Positions 56,859-64,000 of a stretch of DNA of 64,000 nt are shown piece by piece. The stretch covers positions 3,906,001 to 3,970,000 of the forward strand of contig NZ_BKZW01000001.1 in the NCBI RefSeq assembly GCF_008974265.1. The letters are read 5' to 3'. Each line of letters begins with the position of its first letter. Position 1 is the first letter of the stretch. This DNA is from Dictyobacter vulcani (GTDB lineage Bacteria > Chloroflexota > Ktedonobacteria > Ktedonobacterales > Ktedonobacteraceae). The translations under genes were made by a program, and so were the position numbers. The notes below the pieces were generated by a model, which made no database searches, was not told where the DNA came from, and was given only the letters and a program-made list of their open reading frames with translations.

Positions 56859-57947
56859 ATGGAACTGGAGCGGGCAAACCTGCTACAGATCTACCGTTTT
56901 ATGCGCCTCACCCGTGTTATGGAAGACCGCATCCGCACGCTCTTTTTACAGGGGCGAATCGTGGGTGGTGTCTACACAGCACAAGGGCATGAGGCCACTA
57001 CCGTCGGGGCAGCGATGACGCTTCACGATGGGGACTGCATTGTTCCGCAGCACAGGGATCTAGGGATGCATATTGTTCGAGGTGTCTCGCCTCGAAGTAT
57101 TATGTGTCAATGGCTCGCTCGTGGTAACTCCCCCACCTTAGGTCGTGATGGTCAAATGCATATCGGTGATATGCATGCGGGCGTTGTCCCAATGATTAGT
57201 ATGTTGGGAGCATCACTGCCAGTGGCATGTGGTGTTGCATTAACCATGAAAATGCGTAAACGTTCGAACGTGGCGCTGGCTTCTTGCGGAGATGGCGCGA
57301 CCAATACCGGTTCCTTTCATGAAGCGTTGAATTTTGCCTCATCGCAAAAATTACCGCTTGTGTTTGTGATTGAGAACAATGGCTACGCGTATTCAACTCC
57401 CACCTCTAAACAGTTTGCCATTCAAAATCTTGCTGATCGCGCTCTAGCCTATGGTATGCCTGGCCAGAGTGTGGATGGTAACGATGTGTTTGCTGTAATT
57501 GAGGCCGTTGGAAAAGCCGTCGAGCGCGCGCGCAATGGTCAGGGTCCTTCCCTGGTAGAATGCAAAACCTTTCGTGTCCGTGGCCACTCGGAAGCCGATA
57601 AGGCTGACTATGTGCCAGCAGAACTGCGAGCTGAATGGTTAGCAAAAGATCCTATTCAGCGTTTTGCAGACTATTTATTCCGCTATGATATCCTGACGGA
57701 AAATATAAACGCGAAGATCGAAGCAGAGATCAAAGCTATTATTAATGATGCTGTAAACTTTGCAGAACACAGTCCTGCACCAGATGGGGCAACGGTTTCA
57801 GACTATGTTTATGCCCCAAATGGACCAATTGCAATTGTTGGCGAACCAGATGCGGACAATCCTCAATACATCAATGCGTTCGATAGCCGTACCGGTCAGC
57901 CGTTTTCCATCGTGGACAAGGCAGAGGAGGCCGTTGGACGTCGATGA
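56859..57947 (+). CDS. pdhA: 2-oxoacid dehydrogenase E1 component, alpha subunit (pyruvate or related)
   Basis: 362 residues from the ATG at 56859 (AAAAGGAT upstream; the GTG two codons earlier is less likely). The thiamine diphosphate motif begins GDGATNTG (144-151) and ends with NN at 173-174; the phosphorylation-type loop RGHSEADKADY follows. It decarboxylates a 2-oxoacid and passes the acyl group to E2. It overlaps pdhB by 4 bp. Acetoin dehydrogenase E1 alpha is a close alternative. Confidence 0.9.
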   Translation: MELERANLLQIYRFMRLTRVMEDRIRTLFLQGRIVGGVYTAQGHEATTVGAAMTLHDGDCIVPQHRDLGMHIVRGVSPRSIMCQWLARGNSPTLGRDGQMHIGDMHAGVVPMISMLGASLPVACGVALTMKMRKRSNVALASCGDGATNTGSFHEALNFASSQKLPLVFVIENNGYAYSTPTSKQFAIQNLADRALAYGMPGQSVDGNDVFAVIEAVGKAVERARNGQGPSLVECKTFRVRGHSEADKADYVPAELRAEWLAKDPIQRFADYLFRYDILTENINAKIEAEIKAIINDAVNFAEHSPAPDGATVSDYVYAPNGPIAIVGEPDADNPQYINAFDSRTGQPFSIVDKAEEAVGRR

Positions 57948-58933
57948 ATGATAAAAAAGTAACCTACTTAGAGGCAATCGGTCAGGCCATCCGTGAAGAG
58001 ATGCTGCGAGATGAGGCCGTGTTTCTTCTGGGCGAGGATGTAGGTGCGTATGGCGGGGCATTCAAGGTGAGCGCGGGATTACAAAATGAATTTGGCGTTG
58101 ACCGCGTGATTGATACTCCGATGTCTGAGGCTGCCATCATTGGTTCAGCGGTTGGATCAGCCCTGATGGGGATGAGACCAATTGCTGAGATGCAGTTTAT
58201 TGACTTTATTACCTGCGGCTTCGATCAGATTATCAATATGGCCTCAAAAATGTACTGGCGTGCTGGCATGCCGGTATCGATGGTGATACGTGGACCATCG
58301 GGTGGAGGAACCAAGGGTGGACCATTCCATTCTTCAAGTCCCGAGGCCTGGTTTTTCCATTCGCCTGGCATGAAAGTTGTCGTGCCATCCACCACCTATG
58401 ATGCCAAAGGTATGCTCAAGGCCGCGATTCGCGACAACAATCCGGTCCTCTACTTAGAGCACAAGTTGCTCTATCGTATGCCTGAATTACGCGAGGAACT
58501 ACCGACTGATGACTATATCGTTCCCCTTGGTAAGGCCATTGTACGCCGCGAGGGTGAAGATATGACCATTCTGACCTATGGGGCGATGGTCCATCAGTGT
58601 TTGAAAGCAGCCAGGATTCTCGAAGAGGCTGATGATCTGGAAGTCGAAGTGCTGGATTTACGCAGCCTGGCTCCATTGGATCGCGAAACCATTCAGGAAT
58701 CTGTCAAGCGCACCAATAAGGTGCTGATCGTGCATGAGGATACCTTGACCGGAGGTATTGGTGCTGAACTTTCCGCCATCCTCGCACAGGACCTATTCGA
58801 ATATCTGGATGGTCCCATTACCCGGGTCGCTGCTCCCGATGTTCCTTTTCCTTATGCACCTCAACTAGAGGCTGCTTTTCTGCCTGATGCAGACAAAATT
58901 CTTGTGGCCGCCAGAGAACTGGCTGCTTACTAA
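57944..58933 (+). CDS. pdhB: 2-oxoacid dehydrogenase E1 component, beta subunit
   Basis: 329 residues. VTYLEAIGQAIREEM, LGEDVGAYGGAFKVSAGL, DTPMSEAAIIGSAVGSAL and LRSLAPLDRETI are typical E1-beta motifs in order. With the alpha subunit it forms the E1 heterotetramer. The start overlaps the end of pdhA (ATGA), so translation is coupled. Confidence 0.93.
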   Translation: MNDKKVTYLEAIGQAIREEMLRDEAVFLLGEDVGAYGGAFKVSAGLQNEFGVDRVIDTPMSEAAIIGSAVGSALMGMRPIAEMQFIDFITCGFDQIINMASKMYWRAGMPVSMVIRGPSGGGTKGGPFHSSSPEAWFFHSPGMKVVVPSTTYDAKGMLKAAIRDNNPVLYLEHKLLYRMPELREELPTDDYIVPLGKAIVRREGEDMTILTYGAMVHQCLKAARILEEADDLEVEVLDLRSLAPLDRETIQESVKRTNKVLIVHEDTLTGGIGAELSAILAQDLFEYLDGPITRVAAPDVPFPYAPQLEAAFLPDADKILVAARELAAY

Positions 58934-59015
58934 ATAGAGGTACTATTTTTATGCGATGTGATTGTGTATGGTTCCCATGCAGATGCATCAGTAAAGTAGA
59001 TGAAGGAATGTATTT

Positions 59016-60377
59016 ATGCCAACTTCAGTAACAATGCCGCGCCTGGGTGAATCTGTGGCTGAGGGGACGATTGGTGCCTGGTTAAAGCAGGAAGGTGACC
59101 TGATTGAGCGCGATGAATCGCTCGCCGAGGTCATTACCGATAAAATTAATGCTGAACTACCCTCGCCGGTTGCGGGACGCCTGGTAAAAATCCTGATCCA
59201 GGCAGACGAAACAGTTCCTGTCGGGACAGAAATAGCCTTGATTGAAGAGAGCGCTGACGTGGCTTCTGAAGGGAGTCCCGCCGGCCCTGATGCCGCTCCG
59301 GTTGACAGTGTGCAGGAAGCGAAGACCCCGCTGTCAGAGCCACAATATGCCACCGGTGTCACGCATGCGAATGGTGCGAATGGTGCAGATGGCAGGAAAG
59401 AAGATGAGGAGCGTCAGCGGATCTCTCCACTGGCCCGTCGTCTGGCGCGCGAGCATGACGTTGATCTCAACGAGATCGCTGGCACGGGTGCCGGTGGTCG
59501 TGTCCGTAAGGAAGATATTCTGGCGTATGTTGATCAGCGACAAAACGCTTCCGTTTCTTCCGGTCGCACACCTGCGGTAGCCGCTGCTCCTGTGGCTCCT
59601 GCTCCCAAACCCGCACCTGTTGCACCTGCTGCGCCAACGCGTCCAGCAGCAGTGGCCAGCGAACTCACCGCGTCGGGCGATGAGATTATTGTACCCAGCC
59701 GTATGCGTATGGCGATCGCCGAGCACATGGTGCGCAGTAAACGTACCTCGCCTCACGCCACCACCGTGGTTGAGATCGACATGACCAATATCACGCGCTG
59801 GCTGGCCAAAAATAAAGAAGAGTTCAAGCGCCGTGAGGGGTATGGCATCAGCTATGTCCCATTTGTCATGAAGGCCGTCTGTGAAGGTATTCGTAAATTT
59901 CCCATCATCAATTCCACCTGGACCGAAGATAATAAGATTATTATCAAGCGGAACATCAATCTGGGTATGGCTGTCTCCACAGACACAGGACTGGTGGTAC
60001 CAACGATTTACGATGCAGATCAATTTACTCTGGCAGGACTGGCTAAACAGGTGAATGCGCTTGCGCAGCGGGCCCGTGCCAATAAACTGACGGTCCAGGA
60101 TATGCAGAACAGTACGTTTGTGGTGAATAATCCTGGCGTATTTGGTACAATTATATCGATGCCAATTATTAATCAACCACATGCTGGTATTCTCAGTATG
60201 GATGCTGTCGTGAAACGGCCTGTGGTGATTGAGGATGATGCTATCGCTGTACGTTCGATGATGTTCATGTGCTTGTCGTTTGACCATCGCCTCCTGGATG
60301 GAGCAGGTGCTGGTGGCTTCTTACAGGCTGTACGAACTAAATTACAAAGTTATGGACGCGATATCGACGTCTATTAG
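59016..60377 (+). CDS. pdhC: Dihydrolipoamide acyltransferase (E2)
   Basis: 453 residues. One lipoyl domain (about 1-80) with the modified Lys43 in VITDKINAELPSP, a linker, a peripheral subunit-binding domain (about 132-168: SPLARRLAREHDVDL, GGRVRKEDI), an Ala/Pro-rich hinge, and the catalytic domain ending with SFDHRLLDGAGAGGF (His and Asp of the DHRxxDG motif). It takes the acyl group from E1 and gives it to CoA. It starts 82 bp after pdhB. Confidence 0.94.
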   Translation: MPTSVTMPRLGESVAEGTIGAWLKQEGDLIERDESLAEVITDKINAELPSPVAGRLVKILIQADETVPVGTEIALIEESADVASEGSPAGPDAAPVDSVQEAKTPLSEPQYATGVTHANGANGADGRKEDEERQRISPLARRLAREHDVDLNEIAGTGAGGRVRKEDILAYVDQRQNASVSSGRTPAVAAAPVAPAPKPAPVAPAAPTRPAAVASELTASGDEIIVPSRMRMAIAEHMVRSKRTSPHATTVVEIDMTNITRWLAKNKEEFKRREGYGISYVPFVMKAVCEGIRKFPIINSTWTEDNKIIIKRNINLGMAVSTDTGLVVPTIYDADQFTLAGLAKQVNALAQRARANKLTVQDMQNSTFVVNNPGVFGTIISMPIINQPHAGILSMDAVVKRPVVIEDDAIAVRSMMFMCLSFDHRLLDGAGAGGFLQAVRTKLQSYGRDIDVY

Positions 60378-60414
60378 CCGTGGTCAGGTACGTCAAGTAC
60401 CGACAATAAAAGGG

Positions 60415-60455
60415 ACGGCAGCCGGTCCACTATCTGATAGTCGGGCTGCTGCCGT
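60415..60455 (+). promoter_or_regulatory. Hairpin in the E2-lipA gap
   Basis: ACGGCAGC...GCTGCCGT outer arms and an inner perfect ACTATC-T-GATAGT stem in the 110 bp between E2 and lipA. Without a U-run it is not a clear terminator; it may set relative expression of lipA or protect the upstream mRNA. Confidence 0.4.
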
Positions 60456-60487
60456 ACTGTTGCAGATCTAGAGCAAGGGAAATTTCC

Positions 60488-61362
60488 ATGACGACCATTA
60501 TCCCAGAGCGCCGTCCTGAGTGGCTACGCGTACGTGCTCCCAAGGGAGAAAATTATCAAGAACTCAAGCAACTGATGCGTGGTCAGTCGCTCCATACCGT
60601 TTGTGAAGAGGCTCGTTGTCCAAATATTGGTGAATGTTGGGGCCACAAAACCGCGACATTTATGATCCTGGGTCGGGTTTGTACACGCAGTTGTGGCTTC
60701 TGCGCCGTTGAGACTGGCCGCCCACTGGGATTAGACTGGGAAGAGCCGAAGCGTGTGGCTGAAGCGGTTCAACAGATGGGGTTGCGTCATGCTGTGGTAA
60801 CTTCTGTCAACCGTGATGAGCTAAAAGATGGTGGAGCCGCCGTTTTCGCATCTACGATCCGCTGGATTCGCCGCTTAAATCCTGAGTGTAAAGTCGAAGT
60901 GCTGACACCAGATTTTAAAGGTTCGGCCGATGCTTTACGTGTAGTGATGGATGCTAAACCGGATATTTTTAACCATAATGTTGAGACCATCCCCCGATTG
61001 TATAAGCGCGTGCGTCCACAGGCTGTCTATCTGCGCTCACTGCAGGTGCTCAAAATGGCCAAAGAGATGTATCCAGGCACCCGTACCAAGTCTGGCTTTA
61101 TGCTGGGGTTGGGTGAAACCTGGGATGAGATTCTTGAAGTCATGCGCGATATGCGTGAGTATGATATCGATATCCTGACCATCGGCCAATATCTACGTCC
61201 ATCTTTCCAGCACCTGCCATTCAGCGCTATGTGCCTCTGGAAGAGTTCGCAGCTTTAAAGGCAGAGGGTAAGAAACTAGGTTTCCGCCACGTAGAATCGG
61301 GTCCATTTGTGCGTAGCTCATATCATGCACATGAGCAGGCCGATGGAGCTACTAAGGAGTAG
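60488..61362 (+). CDS. lipA: Lipoyl synthase (frameshifted as sequenced)
   Basis: Radical SAM enzyme that inserts two sulfurs into octanoyl groups on lipoyl domains, such as that of the neighbouring E2. Cys39, 44 and 50 ([12 protein letters not shown]) form the auxiliary cluster, and Cys65, 69 and 72 (CTRSCGFC) the SAM cluster. The first frame stops at 61258; at about 61220 the true reading moves to [16 protein letters not shown] and ends with [10 protein letters not shown], where the conserved Ser lies, at the TAG 61360-61362. One missing A in CCA-TTCAG would restore it. Confidence 0.93.
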
Positions 61363-61368
61363 ATAGTG

Positions 61369-62172
61369 ATGGCGCTGAGAGCAAACATAAACTCGGCGGA
61401 CCTGGCTTATGAAGATCATGGGATCGGAATGCCTGTCCTGTTGCTGCATGCATTCCCTTTGAATCATGCCATGTGGGATGGAACCATTACCGCTCTTCTC
61501 GCTGAGCAGCGTTATCGTCTGGTGGCACCAGATTTCCGTGGCTTTGGTGAGAGTGGTCTCAATAATGACATTTCGACTATGGATCTGCTGGCCGATGATC
61601 TGGCCGCCTTAATGGATACTCTGGGGATGCAGCAGGCGATACTCTGCGGCCTCTCTATGGGTGGATATGTTGCTTTCGCGTTCTATCGCAAATATCCGCA
61701 GCGGGTAGGTGGCTTGATCCTGGCGGACACGCAGGCTGGCGCAGATAGTGAAGAGGCGCGTACAAATCGGGAAAAGGTTGCTCAGATGGCTGAGCAGCAA
61801 GGTCCTGATGCTCTTGCCGAACTCCAACTGCCGCGCCTGATCTCAGAACATGCACGTACACACCAGCCTGAAGTAGAGACCAGGATTCGGCAAATGATTA
61901 CCGCGGCTAACCCGGCGGGAATTGCCGCGGCTGCGCGAGGCATGGCTTTGCGGGCTGATTCGACCGTTATGCTGGAAACAATCACCTGTCCTACGCTGGT
62001 AATTGTTGGCGAGCAAGATGTGTTGACACCACCCGCTGTTGCCCGTGCCTATGCGCAACGTATTCCTGATGCGCAACTGGCTGTGATACCAAATGCTGGC
62101 CATCTCTCAAACCTGGAACAACCTGCCATCTTTCAGGAAGTTGTACGTACTTTCCTTAGCAGTAAGTTCTAA
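61369..62172 (+). CDS. Alpha/beta hydrolase
   Basis: 267 residues. The nucleophile is Ser96 in GLSMGG, the acid is likely Asp218 in GEQDVLTPP, and the His is in NAGHLSNLE near 246. LLLHAFPLNHAMW gives the oxyanion turn. Similar enzymes are called 3-oxoadipate enol-lactonase or esterase, but context gives no such pathway. It starts 6 bp after lipA, so it is in the same operon. Confidence 0.88.
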   Translation: MALRANINSADLAYEDHGIGMPVLLLHAFPLNHAMWDGTITALLAEQRYRLVAPDFRGFGESGLNNDISTMDLLADDLAALMDTLGMQQAILCGLSMGGYVAFAFYRKYPQRVGGLILADTQAGADSEEARTNREKVAQMAEQQGPDALAELQLPRLISEHARTHQPEVETRIRQMITAANPAGIAAAARGMALRADSTVMLETITCPTLVIVGEQDVLTPPAVARAYAQRIPDAQLAVIPNAGHLSNLEQPAIFQEVVRTFLSSKF

Positions 62173-62199
62173 AACAGACCGTTTGAAATATGCTTTAAG

Positions 62200-62241
62200 A
62201 AAAAGGACAGGCATGCTCAGTCATGCCTGTCCTTTTTCTTT
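62200..62241 (+). terminator. Rho-independent terminator
   Basis: 16-bp perfect arms AAAAAGGACAGGCATG and their complement, a 6-base loop, then TTTTTCTTTT. It closes the operon ending with the hydrolase gene. Confidence 0.92.
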
Positions 62242-62387
62242 TGCCTTCCGCGCCCCATTCTTTCACATCCACAACCTCTCTCGGCCAAAAGTAGAGAAAA
62301 CTATTATCCCATCTTGACTTTTCCTTGATAACTTTCTAGTACAATTTCTTATGGTGAAACACTCAAATGTGATAAGAGGAGTTTTTA

Positions 62388-63984
62388 ATGGACATACACG
62401 ATCAGCCAACTGAACCATGGAAGGATAATGAGGGCGCGCCAGCAGGATTTGTGTCGGGGAATGTCGTGACATCTGCTTCTAAATCCGGTCGTATCTCGCG
62501 GCGGGCTCTTTTTACCGGATTGGCTGGAGCGGGCGCGGCTGTGGCGGTGGGTGGTGTTGCCCTGGCTGAATGGCAGCAATCACAGTCCAACCCGAATTCT
62601 ATTCCAGGTGCACAATCTGGATCTGTCGCCAATGCACAGATAGGACACCTTTTGCGCCGTGCTGGTTTCGGCGGCCGCATTGAAGATCTGGCTTTCTACA
62701 ATAGTCTGGGCTATGAGGGTGCGGTTGACCATTTATTGAATTATCAGCGGATCTCAGATCAAACGCTAGAACAACGTTTGAGTGCTGCTAAACTGGATTT
62801 GAATAAGGCTCCTAATCAGCAGCGCTGGTGGTTGCTCCGTATGATTGACAGTCAGCGCCCACTGCAAGAAAAAATGACGCTCTTCTGGCATGGTATGCTG
62901 ACAAGCAACTATCAAAAGGTCGGTGGTCCCAAAGTATATACGCGCATGATTGTACAGAACAACTTTCTGCGCGCCCACGCATTTGATACGTTTGACAACA
63001 TCTTACTGGGCATCACCAGCGATCCAGCCATGCTTTTCTATCTGGACCTGACCCGTAGCCGCAAGAATGCACCGAATGAGAATTATGCGCGTGAATTGAT
63101 GGAGCTTTTTACCCTTGGACTGGGTCATTATACCCAGGCCGATGTCTCGGCAGCGGCAGCGGCCCTGACCGGTTGGCATATCAAAGGCGGAACGTTAGAG
63201 GCGCAGTATAATCCACGTGATCATAGCAACAAGGAAATTACCTTCCTGGGCCACACGGGTAATTTGAACTATAAGGATGTTATACAGATCCTGACCAATC
63301 ATCCCGCTGCGGCAGCATTTTTGTGCCGTAAATTGTTTACGTTTTTTGTGTACGAAAATCCCAGTAATGAAGATCTGGCTCCATTAATAGATACATATAA
63401 TAAGAGCAATCATAACGTTGGCGCGGTGATGAAAACCCTTTTGCTCTCGCCACAATTCAGGTCAGATAAAGCCTATCGTGCCCGTGTGAAGTCACCCACC
63501 GAGTTTGTGGTTGGGGTTTATCGGGCCCTGGATGCTAAAACTGATGGCAAAGAGTTACCTGCCCAGACCATCATCCAGGGACAAACGCTGTTTGGTCCTC
63601 CGAATGTGGCGGGCTGGCCAGGCGATAAAGTGAGCGCTACCTGGCTGAATGGTGGCACCTGGTTGTCACGCTTAAATTATCTCAACCTGCTGATCGCTGG
63701 CGGCCGTAGCCGTACCAGTGTCTATAAGCCCTTTGATTTTCAGAGCAATATCGATAAATATAAAATTGACACCCCGGAGGCGTTCGTTACGCATTTTGCT
63801 AACTTCTTACTTGATGGCGCGCTTGATGATCAGCGTAAGGCACAACTGGTCAGCTACTTTACCATTGCCGATCCACGCTCGCGTCAGGGCCACGTGACCC
63901 TCGTCAACGGAAAAAGCTATCCTTAAGTAAGGTCCGGGTACCCTCTATCTGCTGATGGCCTCGCCCGAATACCAGTTGAATTAA
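62388..63984 (+). CDS. DUF1800 family secreted protein (frameshifted near the end as sequenced)
   Basis: About 530 residues after repair. A twin-arginine-like signal (ISRRALFTGLAGAGAAVAVG, about 36-55) points to export by Tat. The DUF1800 domain covers the rest (HLLRRAGFGGR, FWHGMLTSNY, NENYARELMELFTLGLGHY, GPPNVAGWPGDKV). The first frame stops at 63926, but a later frame gives GTLYLLMASPEYQLN, the usual family end, with stop at 63982-63984. Two missing bases (a T near 63925 and a G in the GGG run near 63939) would restore it. DUF1800 genes are often followed by a DUF1501 gene; the window ends before one could be seen. GAGGAG precedes the ATG. Confidence 0.85.
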
Positions 63985-64000
63985 AACTCCCTGACCCGTG

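Overview
The window looks like chromosomal DNA of a bacterium from the Chloroflexota, most likely class Ktedonobacteria. This is an inference from gene content and style: DUF951 next to nadD, an FHA-PrsW fusion, MuiA-like and DUF1800 proteins, a TnpB element with its own small regulator, many long intergenic palindromes, and base composition that looks close to balanced. No rRNA or tRNA gene was recognised. Most genes are housekeeping.

Layout. 1-909: a non-coding repeat nest holding a MITE-like element (343-750). 910-4458 (minus): rpiA-panC-panB and an ilvC-like gene, a pentose phosphate/pantothenate operon. 4799-6960 (plus): a REC-DUF4388-roadblock protein, a very long perfect hairpin and a 40-residue membrane peptide. 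6980-11227 (minus): a PspA, flotillin, NfeD-like, small membrane protein and XRE regulator membrane-stress cluster. 11700-19805 (minus): penicillin-acylase-like protein, cysS and metH. 20024-20507: a tandem array of GC-rich hairpins. 20735-26001: GCS2-type ligase, class V aminotransferase, homoserine dehydrogenase, MuiA-like protein. 26331-28195: a TnpB element. 28280-32753: mutS-mutL. 32754-33384: a second repeat nest with another copy of the MITE-like element. 33385-38667: membrane protease, MFS transporter, DUF951, nadD, MscS channel, small membrane protein. 38729-44970 (minus): two paralogous TPR proteins, rlmD, maf. 45200-54220 (minus): GT87-like protein, GNAT, small membrane protein, Nudix hydrolase, FAD oxidoreductase, recN, nadK, CCA/poly(A)-type nucleotidyltransferase. 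54614-63984 (plus): FHA-PrsW, 2-oxoacid dehydrogenase E1 alpha/E1 beta/E2, lipA, alpha/beta hydrolase, DUF1800 protein.

Two points matter most. First, the ilvC-like gene in the pantothenate operon lacks two residues that are conserved in ketol-acid reductoisomerases (catalytic Lys to Asn131, metal-ligand Glu to Cys227). There is no panE in the window, so this protein is a good candidate for a ketopantoate reductase. Second, seven genes (panB, penicillin acylase, mutL, MFS, recN, lipA, DUF1800) carry nine frame breaks. Every one is explained by one missing base, often in a short homopolymer. This pattern points to under-called bases in the assembly rather than real gene decay, so these genes are annotated across the breaks.

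The repeat content is also notable: two 395-408 bp palindromic elements with shared inverted ends (one with a 9-bp target duplication), dispersed short hairpins with a common GTTCACGTCCGAG core, and a four-unit hairpin array bounded by a 10-bp inverted repeat.
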